Positions 51,594-60,037 of a stretch of 64,000 nt of DNA are shown here, piece after piece. Position 1 is the first letter of the stretch. The number at the start of each line of letters is the position of its first letter. This stretch comes from Streptomyces bacillaris (lineage in GTDB: Bacteria > Actinomycetota > Actinomycetes > Streptomycetales > Streptomycetaceae). The notes under the pieces were generated by a model. The model was not told the DNA's origin. It did not search any database and saw only the letters and a list, made by a program, of their open reading frames with translations. The translations under genes and the position numbers were made by a program. The stretch covers positions 1,922,001 through 1,986,000 of the forward strand of contig NZ_CP029378.1 of the NCBI RefSeq assembly GCF_003268675.1, given 5' to 3'.

Positions 51594-52623
51594 TCCTCAA
51601 TACGTGCCACTGCCCACGCCCCATCCGGCGCAGGCCCACCACTCCCATAACGAGCGGGAGTTCCGCAGGGGTCGGGAGCCGGACCATTCCGTCCTGATCC
51701 GGAGTGGCAACCCTATGCGACGGCCCCGGAACCGCGGCCTCCGATCCATGCGCGGAACTCGGCGCCGCAGCCTCCGGTCCCTGCGCGGACCCCGGCGCCG
51801 CGGCCTGCGATCCGCTCGCCCGCGCCACCGCCGCGAAGGCCTCGCGCTCCTCCAGGGTGGTCCAGTTGGCGAGCGGCCAGGCGATCACGACGGCCCGCCC
51901 CACCACCTCGTCCTCGGAGACCGTGCCCCGGTCCGGTTCGTCGAGGTGAAAGCGGGAGTCGGCGGAGTTGGAGCGGTGGTCACCCAGCATGAAGAGGCGC
52001 CCGGGCGGGACCTCCACCTCGAACTCCACGGTCGAGGGCCGGTCGTCCGGGTGCAGATAGGGCTCGGTGAGCGGTACGCCGTTGACGGTGACCCGGCCGT
52101 CCTCGCCGCAGCACTTCACGGTGTCGCCGCCGACCGCCACGACGCGTTTGATCAGGTCCTGCTCGTCGTCGGAGGGCAGCAGGCCGATGAACTTCAGCGC
52201 CTCGGTGACCTGCTTGACGCCGACCGGCGGGTCCTCCTTCTCCCCGGTGTCCTCCTGCTGGAGCCAGCCGCCGGGATCCTTGAAGACGACGACGTCCCCG
52301 CGCTGCGGCTTCGACCCGAACAACGGGGTCAGCTTGTCCACCAGGACCCGGTCGCCGATCTTGATGGTCTGCTCCATCGACCCGGACGGGATCACGAACG
52401 CCTGGACCAGGAAGGTCTTGAGGACCAGCGCGATCAGCAGCGCCATCACGATGAGCACCGGTATCTCCTTCACCGCGGACCTGCGGCGCTTGCGCCGGAC
52501 CTTCTTGGCGAGCTTGCGGCGCTCGGCCCGGGTCGGCAGCGAGCGGGGCGCGGTGGGCCGGGTCCCGGTCGGCAGGGACGCGTCGGGGTCCGGGGCGCCG
52601 CGGGGGCGCCCGCGGTTACCCAT
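51481..52623 (-). CDS. sipX: Type I signal peptidase (SipX-like) with repeat-bearing C-terminal tail
   Basis: A 380-residue S26 peptidase. A basic N-terminus (LAKKVRRKRRRSAVKE) precedes TM1 (IPVLIVMALLIALVLKT). Catalytic Ser82 is in IPSGSMEQTI and Lys159 in IKRVVAVGGD; the MLGDHRSNSADSR box follows. After the catalytic core the chain carries three 11-residue Ala/Gly/Pro repeats (271-303), a weak hydrophobic segment (ELPLVMGVVGL) and an Arg/Gly-rich end encoded over the start of sipY. The tail is unusually long and the second membrane anchor seems truncated. Alternatively a sequencing frameshift near the repeats or the tail could explain the extension. Confidence 0.85.
   Translation of the reverse strand: MGNRGRPRGAPDPDASLPTGTRPTAPRSLPTRAERRKLAKKVRRKRRRSAVKEIPVLIVMALLIALVLKTFLVQAFVIPSGSMEQTIKIGDRVLVDKLTPLFGSKPQRGDVVVFKDPGGWLQQEDTGEKEDPPVGVKQVTEALKFIGLLPSDDEQDLIKRVVAVGGDTVKCCGEDGRVTVNGVPLTEPYLHPDDRPSTVEFEVEVPPGRLFMLGDHRSNSADSRFHLDEPDRGTVSEDEVVGRAVVIAWPLANWTTLEEREAFAAVARASGSQAAAPGSAQGPEAAAPSSAHGSEAAVPGPSHRVATPDQDGMVRLPTPAELPLVMGVVGLRRMGRGQWHVLRSGCGGFGGRRTIRTRRARGPAGARRLSRRRPGGPAGR
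51715..51813 (-). repeat. 33-bp tandem repeat in sipX (three 11-residue units)
   Basis: Three consecutive in-frame copies encode GSQAAAPGSAQ, GPEAAAPSSAH and GSEAAVPGPSH. The DNA units are visibly related through GGCGCCGCAGCCTCC-like stretches. The repeat lies between the catalytic domain and the C-terminal hydrophobic segment, where it would form a flexible extracytoplasmic linker. Copy number is likely to vary between strains. Confidence 0.85.
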
Positions 52624-53389
52624 GCGCTCCGCTGGGCTCCCGTACGCCGTCGAAGGCGCCGGTCCCCTCGATGCCGCCGATCCGGGCCGGCGGCCAGCCC
52701 AGCCAGTCCACCCGGCCGATCACCCGCTCGACGGGGACCATCCCGCCGCCGGGCGAGCCCAGGTGGTCGCGGGAGTCGCTGGAGCGGCTGCGGTGGTCGC
52801 CCAGCATCCAGAGCGTGGACCGGGGGACGACGATGTCGAACGGCGCCTTGGAGGCGGTGTCCCCGGGGTGGAGATACGTCTCGTCCACCGGTGTCCCGTT
52901 CACGGTGAGCCTCCCCCGCGTATCGCAGCAGACGACCCGGTCGCCGCCCACGCCCACCACGCGCTTCACGAAGTCGGTGTCGGCGGGTTCGGCCAGGCCC
53001 AGCGAGGCCGCCGCCCCGTGGGCCAGGGCGGCCAGCGGGTCGGCGTCCAGGCCCTCCCGTACGAAGGAGCCCGTACCGTCGAAGACCACGACGTCCCCGC
53101 GCTCGGGCTCGGCGCCGAACCGGTACGCGAGCTTGTTGACGAGCACCCGGTCCCCGACCCGCAGGGTGGGCTCCATCGAGCCGCTGGGGATCAGGAAGGG
53201 CTGGACCACGAAGGCGCTGAACAGCAGCAGCCCGGCCACGCCCGCCACTCCCACGACGAGGACGCGCCGCCGCCAGGGCCGTACGCGGGCGGAAACCCCC
53301 CGGAGACGCGAGAAGCGCGACCCCTCCTCGGACCCGGTGCGGGGTTCCGAGGAGCGATCGCGCTCCGAGTGCTCTGCTTGGGTGTCCAT
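52616..53389 (-). CDS. sipW: Type I signal peptidase (SipW-like)
   Basis: A 257-residue S26 peptidase with a charged N-terminus and TM1 (VLVVGVAGVAGLLLFSAFVV). Catalytic Ser71 is in IPSGSMEPTL and Lys142 in VKRVVGVGGD. The box reads MLGDHRSRSSDSR. There is no C-terminal hydrophobic anchor, which distinguishes it from SipX/Y/Z. First gene of the sip cluster, just downstream of rplS; it overlaps sipX by eight bases. Confidence 0.9.
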   Translation of the reverse strand: MDTQAEHSERDRSSEPRTGSEEGSRFSRLRGVSARVRPWRRRVLVVGVAGVAGLLLFSAFVVQPFLIPSGSMEPTLRVGDRVLVNKLAYRFGAEPERGDVVVFDGTGSFVREGLDADPLAALAHGAAASLGLAEPADTDFVKRVVGVGGDRVVCCDTRGRLTVNGTPVDETYLHPGDTASKAPFDIVVPRSTLWMLGDHRSRSSDSRDHLGSPGGGMVPVERVIGRVDWLGWPPARIGGIEGTGAFDGVREPSGAHG

Positions 53390-53434
53390 CGCGGCCGAAT
53401 CCTATCCGGCCGCGCTGTGGACACCAGCGGTGCC

Positions 53435-53785
53435 TCAGTTGTCGCGCTTCTCCTTGATCTTCGCGGCCTTGCCGCGCAGCTCACGGAGGAAGTACAGCTT
53501 GGCGCGGCGGACGTCACCGCGGCTGACCAGCTCGATCTTCTCGAAGATCGGGCTGTGCACCGGGAAGGTGCGCTCGACGCCGACGCTGAAGGAGACCTTG
53601 CGGACCGTGAAGGTCTCGCTGACGCCCGAGCCCTGGCGGCGGATGACGATGCCCTTGAACTGCTGGATACGGGAGCGGTTGCCCTCGATCACTCGCACGT
53701 GGACGTTGACGGTGTCACCCGGGCGGAACGCCGGGACGTCCGAACGGAGGGTGGCGGCGTTGACGCCATCGAGCAGGGAAGACAT
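53435..53785 (-). CDS. rplS: 50S ribosomal protein L19
   Basis: A 116-residue bL19 with [41 protein letters not shown] and the C-terminal [20 protein letters not shown]. Full length. It lies between trmD and the signal peptidase cluster, as in other Streptomyces. The ATG is preceded by AAAGCAGAA, a modest site. Confidence 0.96.
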   Translation of the reverse strand: MSSLLDGVNAATLRSDVPAFRPGDTVNVHVRVIEGNRSRIQQFKGIVIRRQGSGVSETFTVRKVSFSVGVERTFPVHSPIFEKIELVSRGDVRRAKLYFLRELRGKAAKIKEKRDN

Positions 53786-53914
53786 GAGTTCTGCTTTCTT
53801 CGCCGATGCCACAGGTCATCGACGGGATATCGAGAGGAGTTCGGAGTGCTGATCGCGTCGGGCGGGCGTCTTTCCCCCTGTGGCAGGGGCGCACGCCGGA
53901 CGTACAGCAGCGGC

Positions 53915-54736
53915 CTATTCTTCCACGGCCGGTGGCCTGCGCCAAAATCGGCCGCCGGGCTCCGGCGCGAAGCCCAGGATGGAGAGGATCTCGCGGTCCT
54001 TCTTGTCGAAGGCGCTCGCCTCGCACCGCTCGATCAGATCGGGCCGGTTGAGGGCGGTCCGGGCGAAGGCCTGGTCCCGCCGCCAGCGGGCGATCTTCCC
54101 GTGGTGGCCGCTGAGCAGGACGTCCGGGATCCCCCGGCCGCGCCACTCGGGCGGCTTGGTGTAGACGGGGCCCTCCAGGAGGTTGGCCATGGCACCGGGG
54201 GCGAAGGAGTCGTCGCGGTGGGACTCGGCGTTGCCGAGGACCCCGGGCAGCAGCCGCGCCACGGCCTCCGTGATCACCAGGACGGCCGCTTCCCCGCCGG
54301 CCAGCACATAGTCACCGATGGAGACCTCGACGACCGGGACGCGGGTGGCGTACTCGTCGATCACCCGGCGGTCGATGCCCTCGTACCGGGCCGGGGTGAA
54401 GACCAGCCAGGGCTGCGCGGACAGCTCAACGGCCAGCTCCTGGGTGAACGGGCGGCCGCTGGGTGTGGGCACCACGAGGACCGGGGAGTGCGCGCCGGAC
54501 TCGTACCCGTCGGCCAGCGCCTCGTCCAGGGCGTCCCCCCAGGGCTCGGTCTTCATGACCATGCCGGGGCCGCCGCCGTAGGGGGTGTCGTCGACCGTGT
54601 TGTGCCGGTCGTACGTCCACTCCCGCAGGTCGTGGACGTGGACGTCGAGGACCCCGCGGGCGCGGGCCTTGCCGACCAGGGAGACGTCCAGCGGGTCCAG
54701 GTACTCGGGGAAGATCGTGACGACGTCGAGCCGCAT
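53915..54736 (-). CDS. trmD: tRNA (guanine37-N1)-methyltransferase
   Basis: A 273-residue SPOUT methyltransferase that methylates G37 of tRNAs decoding CNN and GGN. It begins [16 protein letters not shown], then has DDTPYGGGPGMVMK, the trefoil-knot region YEGIDRRVID, EVSIGDYVLAGGEAAVLV and LSGHHGKIARWRRDQA. Its ATG overlaps the rimM stop (ATGA). The rpsP-khpA-rimM-trmD-rplS order is conserved. Confidence 0.95.
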   Translation of the reverse strand: MRLDVVTIFPEYLDPLDVSLVGKARARGVLDVHVHDLREWTYDRHNTVDDTPYGGGPGMVMKTEPWGDALDEALADGYESGAHSPVLVVPTPSGRPFTQELAVELSAQPWLVFTPARYEGIDRRVIDEYATRVPVVEVSIGDYVLAGGEAAVLVITEAVARLLPGVLGNAESHRDDSFAPGAMANLLEGPVYTKPPEWRGRGIPDVLLSGHHGKIARWRRDQAFARTALNRPDLIERCEASAFDKKDREILSILGFAPEPGGRFWRRPPAVEE

Positions 54737-55374
54737 CAGGAACCGTCGCCCTTCGGCGCCGCGCCGGGCCCCCCGGCCGCCTCGGCCGCCGCACCGCCGT
54801 CGGCCGCCCCGTCCGCGTCACCGTCGGCCGTCTCTTCGTCGCGCGAGGAGGCCACCACGGCCTCGCTCTCGTCGATCAGGCCGGGCGGCGGGGTGATGAC
54901 CGCGCGCTGCTCCTCCAGGTCGATCTCGGTGACGATCTCCTCCACGAAGGGGATCATCACCTCACTGCCGTCGGGGCGCTCCACGATGAACAGGTCCTGC
55001 GAGGGCAGGTGGGAGATCTCGGTGATCCGGCCGATCTCCGTACCGTCGGCGAGGACGACGTCCAGGTCGATCAGCTGGTGGTCGTAGAACTCGTCCTCGT
55101 CCTCGGGCAGCTCCGCCGGGTCCACCTCGGCGATCAGCAGGGTGTTACGGAGCGCCTCGGCGCCCGTACGGTCGTGCACGCCCTCGAAGCGCAGCAGCAG
55201 CCTGCCGCTGTGGACCCGGCCCGACGCGACCGTCAGCGGGCCCGTGGCCGCCGGTTCGGTGGCCAGGACGGCGCCGGGGCCGAGCCGCAGCTCCGGCTCG
55301 TCCGTTCGTACCTCGACGGTGACCTCGCCCTTGATGCCGTGGGCACGGCCGATCCGCGCGACTACCAACTGCAC
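54736..55374 (-). CDS. rimM: Ribosome maturation factor RimM
   Basis: The 212-residue protein has the RimM N-terminal domain ([21 protein letters not shown]) and a PRC-barrel ([20 protein letters not shown], then [13 protein letters not shown]). The last about 45 residues are an Ala/Gly/Asp-rich tail not needed for the fold. RimM assists 30S head assembly with S19. I chose the GTG with GGAG seven bases upstream, since the longer frame is not family-like. Coupled to trmD. Confidence 0.93.
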   Translation of the reverse strand: MQLVVARIGRAHGIKGEVTVEVRTDEPELRLGPGAVLATEPAATGPLTVASGRVHSGRLLLRFEGVHDRTGAEALRNTLLIAEVDPAELPEDEDEFYDHQLIDLDVVLADGTEIGRITEISHLPSQDLFIVERPDGSEVMIPFVEEIVTEIDLEEQRAVITPPPGLIDESEAVVASSRDEETADGDADGAADGGAAAEAAGGPGAAPKGDGS

Positions 55375-55470
55375 GCTGTTCTCCGAATTGATGGGGTACG
55401 GACGCATGGATGGGGTCCGGACGCGGTGGCGCCCCGGTGTGGCTGGCGAGAAGGGCCGGGGACCGACAAA

Positions 55471-55502
55471 GGCCGGGGAAGGCTCGAAAGCCCTCCCCGG
55501 CC
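55471..55502 (-). terminator. Hairpin terminator between khpA and rimM
   Basis: A 14-bp stem with one mismatch (55471-55484 with 55489-55502, GGCCGGGGA arms) closed by a CGAA tetraloop. It lies about 20 bases past the khpA stop on the minus strand and may attenuate or end the rpsP-khpA transcript before rimM-trmD. Confidence 0.7.
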
Positions 55503-55523
55503 CTGGCCGGTGTTCAACTGCGG

Positions 55524-55763
55524 TCAGCGGACCTGGTCCACATCGACGAGGTCGACGCGGATGCCACGGCCGCCGATGGCGCCCACGACGGTCCGCAGGG
55601 CGCGGGCGGTACGGCCGTTGCGGCCGATCACCTTGCCGAGGTCGTCGGGGTGGACCCGGACCTCCAGCACGCGCCCGCGGCGCAGGGTGCGCGAGGCCAC
55701 CTGCACGTCGTCGGGGTTGTCGACGATGCCCTTCACGAGGTGCTCGAGAGCCTCCTCGAGCAT
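55524..55763 (-). CDS. khpA: KH-domain RNA-binding protein KhpA
   Basis: A 79-residue single KH domain protein with the GXXG loop in [16 protein letters not shown]. It matches KhpA (YlqC), an RNA chaperone that partners with KhpB in other bacteria. It starts two bases after the rpsP stop, so both are cotranslated. Confidence 0.93.
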   Translation of the reverse strand: MLEEALEHLVKGIVDNPDDVQVASRTLRRGRVLEVRVHPDDLGKVIGRNGRTARALRTVVGAIGGRGIRVDLVDVDQVR

Positions 55764-55765
55764 GC

Positions 55766-56206
55766 TCAGGCCTCGGTCGACTCGGTGGACTCGGCAGCGT
55801 CAGCCGCCTCGTCCGCCTTCTTGTCGGACTTCTTGGCCTTGGGGGTGATGGCCTCACCCTTGGCCTCGTCGCCGTCCGCGGACAGCGCCTCGAACAGGGC
55901 ACGCTTGTCAGCCTTGGGCTCCGGCTGCAGCAGCGGCGCGGGGGCCGGGAGACCCTTGTGGGCCTGCCAGTCACCGGTGAGCTTCAGGATCGCGAGGACC
56001 GGCTCGGTCGGCTGGGCGCCGACGGACAGCCAGTACTGCGCGCGCTCCGAGTTGACCTCGATGCGGGAGGGGTTCTGTACCGGGTGGTACAGGCCGATCT
56101 CCTCGATGGCCCGGCCGTCACGGCGGGTACGGGAGTCGGCGACGACGATGCGGTAGTGAGGCGAACGGATCTTGCCCAGACGCTTCAGCTTGATCTTGAC
56201 TGCCAC
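55766..56206 (-). CDS. rpsP: 30S ribosomal protein S16
   Basis: The 146-residue bS16 shows the invariant start [37 protein letters not shown] and [18 protein letters not shown], listed here as parts of one conserved N-terminal half. Residues beyond about 85 form an Ala/Glu/Lys-rich tail common in actinomycetes. I use the GTG that gives the family N-terminus; the longer frame is unrelated in character. It heads the rpsP-khpA pair. Confidence 0.95.
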   Translation of the reverse strand: MAVKIKLKRLGKIRSPHYRIVVADSRTRRDGRAIEEIGLYHPVQNPSRIEVNSERAQYWLSVGAQPTEPVLAILKLTGDWQAHKGLPAPAPLLQPEPKADKRALFEALSADGDEAKGEAITPKAKKSDKKADEAADAAESTESTEA

Positions 56207-56364
56207 GGAAGTGGTGTCTCCTGGTCTCTGACGTGGTTGGGCACAACGAAGATGCCACGTGGGGTTGCGGTACTCGGAGTGCCCGATGGACGCGTCAGCC
56301 GGAGGAGAGAGGGGTCCTGTGCGACTGTCGAGTACAGCTAGCCATTGTGCCACACCACTTCACC

Positions 56365-56958
56365 TCACCCCACCGCGACCGCCGCTTCCGGGATCCGGAA
56401 CGGCTTGCCGCAGCCACCGCAGACGATCGGCGCCTGGGCCAGGACCGAGGGGACGACGCGGACGTTGCGTCCGCAGTCGCAGACGGCCTTGACCCGGACC
56501 CCGCCCCCGGAGGAACCGTGCCGGGCGGCAGGGCCCCGGAAGGAGCGCTTGGTGTCGGCGGCGGTGGCGACCGTGTGCGCCTTGAGGGCGCGCTGGAGCC
56601 GCTCGGTGGTCGGGCGGTACCGGCGCTTGGCCTCCGGGTTCAGCGTGACCAGCGAGAATCCGCTGCTGGGGTGGGGCTCCTCGGCATGGTCGAGGCCCAG
56701 CTCCTCGGCGATCGCGAGGAAGCGTCTGTTGTGGTAGCGGCCGGCGCGGGAGGTGTCACGGACTCCTCTCGCGGCGGCGATGCCGTGGACTGCCTCGTGG
56801 AGCAGTCGTTCGAAGGAGAGCTCGGCGCCACAGGCGGACGAGGACTCTCCGATCAGGGACTCTGGCGCGGCTAGATCGGGCAGCTCGGGGTGGTACCGCT
56901 GAATGTCGGCCCACGCCTGTGCCAGCTCTGCGGCAAGTACAGGTGGTGTCGTGCTCAC
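56365..56958 (-). CDS. SprT-like putative zinc metallopeptidase
   Basis: A 197-residue protein with a zincin-type motif LLHEAVHGIAA (His54, Glu55, His58) and a nearby His (RYHNRRF) as possible third ligand. A C-terminal four-cysteine zinc ribbon is formed by CDCGRNVRVV and CGGCGKPFRI. SprT-like proteins share this HExxH plus ribbon plan, but their substrates in bacteria are poorly known; protease activity is inferred. GTG start. No signal peptide. Divergent from the methyltransferase gene, with 450 bases between them. Confidence 0.78.
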   Translation of the reverse strand: MSTTPPVLAAELAQAWADIQRYHPELPDLAAPESLIGESSSACGAELSFERLLHEAVHGIAAARGVRDTSRAGRYHNRRFLAIAEELGLDHAEEPHPSSGFSLVTLNPEAKRRYRPTTERLQRALKAHTVATAADTKRSFRGPAARHGSSGGGVRVKAVCDCGRNVRVVPSVLAQAPIVCGGCGKPFRIPEAAVAVG

Positions 56959-57408
56959 GTCGTGACAACGAGTCCGAGTGCCGTGGTGTTCCTATTCCGG
57001 GGCATCCCAAATAATTTGCACGTACCAGTCAGTTGCCCGTGATGTGCCCTGGATGCGTCCGGAGGCGGGCGGGTGCGCCGAACTGCGGAGAAGCCGCACA
57101 GCTCGCACCAAGGTGGTGCACAGCGCGCGGTGCGCCCGGCGTACGGGGTGTGCGGTGCGCCGGCGCCCGTCGCCACTTACCGGGCCGCCTGCGAGGGTAC
57201 CCGGCCGGCCGTTCGACGTGCCCGGTGCCCGGTGTCGGGTAAGACTGATTCGGAGAGGCGCACGACCGGGGTACGCAATCGGTGCCCCACAACCCCTGGA
57301 CGGAACGGCGGATGCGCAGTTCTCTGGCATACGGGGGGTGCGGACGTACGCACACGGGGGCCGTCCACTCGGGCAAGATCGACCTCTTGGCGGATTGGGG
57401 CGCTTTCC
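56959..57408. other. Divergent intergenic region with an AT-rich patch
   Basis: No gene is supported. Around 56990-57035 the sequence (with CCCAAATAATTTGCACGT) is much more AT-rich than the surrounding DNA and probably includes the promoter of the SprT-like gene. The rest, toward the methyltransferase gene, is GC-rich and gives frames without protein-like character. Confidence 0.4.
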
Positions 57409-58266
57409 ATGACACCAACGCTCGTCCGGAACCTCCGGGACGCGGATCCCTCCGCGCCGGCGGACGCCGGTACCCGTGCCCGCGACTGGGCCGAGATCCA
57501 GGAACGCATGCTGGCACCGCTCTACGAGGCGGTGTACGACCGGCTCGAAGTCGGGGCCGCCACCCGGATGCTGTCGCTCGGCTGTGGCTCCGGGCTCGCC
57601 CTGCTGATCGCGGCGGCCCGGGGGGCGCAGGTCACGGGCGTGGACTCCGACCGGGAGCGGCTGGCGCTGGCGCGTGCGCGGCTGCTGCCCGAGGAGGGCG
57701 CGGAAGGCGCGCCCGCGCACCGGGCCCGGCTGCACGAGAGCGGGCTCCCCTCGGGCGCCGGCGCGGACGGGGCACCGTACGACCTGATCACCGTGTTCGA
57801 GCCGATCGGCTGTGCGGCCGGTGACTCCGAGGGGTTGGTGCCCGCTCTGGAGGCGGCGCTGCCGCTGGCGGCCCGGGGCGCGACCGTGGTGCTGACCGGC
57901 TGGGGCCCGCCGGAGCGGTGTGCCACGGCGCCGGTGCTGCGGGTCGCGGCCCGGCTGACGGAGTCCGCGCGTCCGCCCCGGCCGGGCGGGTGGCGGCCGA
58001 CGCTCCGGGACGATCTGGAGGACGTGGCCGCGCGGACGGGGCTGAAGCCGGACGGTTCGGGGCGGGTCTCCTGCCCGTTCGGGTACGCGGACCAGGAGAG
58101 CGCGGTGCGCGGGCTGCTGTCGACCGGGCTCTTCGACGCCGCCGTACGGGCCACCGACCGCTCCCAGGTGGAGAAGGAGGTGACGGAGGCGCTGCATCCG
58201 TACCGGCGCCCGGACGGGACGGTGTGGATGCCGAACGTCTTCCGCTACCTGGTCTGCACGACATGA
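57409..58266 (+). CDS. Class I SAM-dependent methyltransferase
   Basis: A 285-residue protein with the SAM-binding motif I MLSLGCGSGLALLIAAARG and the acidic motif II VTGVDSDRERLALARARL. Then follow DLITVFEPIGC (post-II) and ATVVLTGWGPPERCA. The substrate is unknown; small-molecule or polyketide-like methylation are both possible, but no biosynthetic genes adjoin. Start chosen at the ATG giving MTPTLVRNLRD; a GGGG purine run precedes it. Converges with ffh across a strong terminator. Confidence 0.85.
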   Translation: MTPTLVRNLRDADPSAPADAGTRARDWAEIQERMLAPLYEAVYDRLEVGAATRMLSLGCGSGLALLIAAARGAQVTGVDSDRERLALARARLLPEEGAEGAPAHRARLHESGLPSGAGADGAPYDLITVFEPIGCAAGDSEGLVPALEAALPLAARGATVVLTGWGPPERCATAPVLRVAARLTESARPPRPGGWRPTLRDDLEDVAARTGLKPDGSGRVSCPFGYADQESAVRGLLSTGLFDAAVRATDRSQVEKEVTEALHPYRRPDGTVWMPNVFRYLVCTT

Positions 58267-58310
58267 CCTGAGGCAGCCGTGCGCGCCGCCCTGAGGGACG
58301 CCGTACGCGC

Positions 58311-58344
58311 GTAAGGGGCGCCCTCTCTCAAGGGCGCCCCTTAC
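58311..58344. terminator. Bidirectional terminator between the methyltransferase gene and ffh
   Basis: A perfect 14-bp stem (58311-58324 with 58331-58344, GTAAGGGGCGCCCT arms) around CTCTCA. It sits 45 bases after the plus-strand stop and 20 bases after the minus-strand ffh stop, so it serves both. Confidence 0.85.
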
Positions 58345-58363
58345 ACATGCCTGCTGTCGCCGC

Positions 58364-59917
58364 TCAGCCCATGAACTTCTTGAACTCGTCCGGCAGCTCG
58401 AAGTTCTTGTCGCCCTGGGTCGGCAGCCCGAACGCCCCGCCCTGGGCGGCCGCCTGCTCGCGGCGCTCCGCGGCGGCGGCCTCCTCGGCCTTGCGCTTCA
58501 TCGGGTTGCCGCTCTTGCGCTTGCCCTTGGCCTGCTTGACCTGCTTCTTCTGCCGGCCGGGGCCACCGCCCATGCCGGGCATCCCCGGCATTCCGGGCAT
58601 GCCGCCGCCCTGGGCCATCTTCGACATCATCTTGCGGGCCTCGAAGAAGCGCTCCACCAGGCTCTTGACGGCGGAGACCTCGACGCCCGAACCCTTGGCG
58701 ATACGGGCCCGGCGCGAGCCGTTGATGATCGTCGGCTCGGCGCGCTCCTTGGGGGTCATCGACTTGATGATCGCGGCGGTGCGGTCGATGTCGCGCTCGT
58801 CGATGTTGTTGATCTGGTCCTTGATCTGCCCCATGCCGGGCAGCATCCCGAGCAGCTTGGAGATGGAGCCCATCTTGCGGACCTGCTCCATCTGGGCCAG
58901 GAAGTCGTCGAGGGTGAAGTCCTTCCCGCCCTTGCTCGACTGGAGCTTCGAGGCCATTTTGGCGGCCTCTTCCTGGCTGAACGTCTTCTCCGCCTGCTCG
59001 ATCAGGGTGAGCAGGTCACCCATGTCGAGGATGCGGGAGGCCATCCGGTCCGGGTGGAACGCGTCGAAGTCCTCCAGCTTCTCGCCGTTCGACGCGAACA
59101 TGATCTGCTTGCCCGTGACATGGGCGATCGACAGGGCAGCACCACCGCGGGCGTCACCGTCGAGCTTGGAGAGGACCACGCCGTCGAAGCCGACGCCGTC
59201 GCGGAAGGCCTCGGCGGTGTTGACCGCGTCCTGACCGATCATCGCGTCGACGACGAAGAGGATCTCGTCGGGGCTGACGGCGTCGCGGATGTCCGCGGCC
59301 TGCCGCATCAGCTCCTGGTCGATACCGAGGCGGCCCGCGGTGTCGACGATGACGATGTCGTGAACCTTGGCCCGGGCGAACTCGATGGAGTCCTTGGCGA
59401 CCTGGACCGGGTCACCGACGCCGTTGCCCGGCTCGGGGGCGTAGACCGCGACCCCGGCGCGCTCGGCGACGACGCTCAGCTGGTTGACGGCGTTGGGGCG
59501 CTGGAGGTCGCAGGCGACGAGCAGCGGGGAGTGGCCCTGGCCCTTGAGCCAGAGGCCGAGCTTTCCGGCCAGCGTCGTCTTACCGGCACCCTGGAGGCCC
59601 GCGAGCATGATCACGGTGGGCGCGGTCTTGGCGAACCGGAGGCGCCGCGTCTCGCCGCCGAGGATGGCGACGAGCTCCTCGTTGACGATCTTGACGACCT
59701 GCTGGGCCGGGTTCAGCGCCTGGGAGACCTCGGCGCCGCGCGCCCGCTCCTTCACGTTGGCGATGAAGGCCCGGACGACGGGGAGGGCGACGTCGGCCTC
59801 GAGCAGGGCGATACGGATCTCGCGTGCCGTGGCGTCGATGTCGGCCTCGGACAAGCGGCCCTTGCCCCTGAGGTTCTTGAAAGTCGCGCTAAGGCGGTCG
59901 GAGAGAGTATCGAACAC
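58364..59917 (-). CDS. ffh: Signal recognition particle protein Ffh
   Basis: The 517-residue SRP GTPase has the N domain, G1 motif GLQGAGKTTLAGKLG, DTAGRLGIDQELM (G3), SKLDGDARGGAALS (G4 region) and the Met-rich M domain. The M domain ends in GGGMPGMPGMPGMGGGPG and a lysine-rich tail. It escorts signal-bearing ribosomes to the FtsY receptor. The Gly-Met-Pro repeats are a usual feature of actinobacterial Ffh. It is monocistronic. Confidence 0.95.
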   Translation of the reverse strand: MFDTLSDRLSATFKNLRGKGRLSEADIDATAREIRIALLEADVALPVVRAFIANVKERARGAEVSQALNPAQQVVKIVNEELVAILGGETRRLRFAKTAPTVIMLAGLQGAGKTTLAGKLGLWLKGQGHSPLLVACDLQRPNAVNQLSVVAERAGVAVYAPEPGNGVGDPVQVAKDSIEFARAKVHDIVIVDTAGRLGIDQELMRQAADIRDAVSPDEILFVVDAMIGQDAVNTAEAFRDGVGFDGVVLSKLDGDARGGAALSIAHVTGKQIMFASNGEKLEDFDAFHPDRMASRILDMGDLLTLIEQAEKTFSQEEAAKMASKLQSSKGGKDFTLDDFLAQMEQVRKMGSISKLLGMLPGMGQIKDQINNIDERDIDRTAAIIKSMTPKERAEPTIINGSRRARIAKGSGVEVSAVKSLVERFFEARKMMSKMAQGGGMPGMPGMPGMGGGPGRQKKQVKQAKGKRKSGNPMKRKAEEAAAAERREQAAAQGGAFGLPTQGDKNFELPDEFKKFMG

Positions 59918-59996
59918 GGCGCTCGTCGGTCCTCAGGGTCGGGGGCGGGGCAGGTCAGTCGCCCTCCAGGGTATCCGGCCCCCGGAGAACACCAAG

Positions 59997-60024
59997 CCCT
60001 CGCCCGGAACCGGCCGGGCGAGGG
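59997..60024 (-). terminator. Terminator downstream of glnD
   Basis: An 11-bp perfect stem (59997-60007 with 60014-60024, CCCTCGCCCGG arms) with a 6-nt loop. It starts a few bases past the glnD stop and ends the amtB-glnK-glnD transcript. Confidence 0.75.
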
Positions 60025-60037
60025 GGTGCCGTACAGG

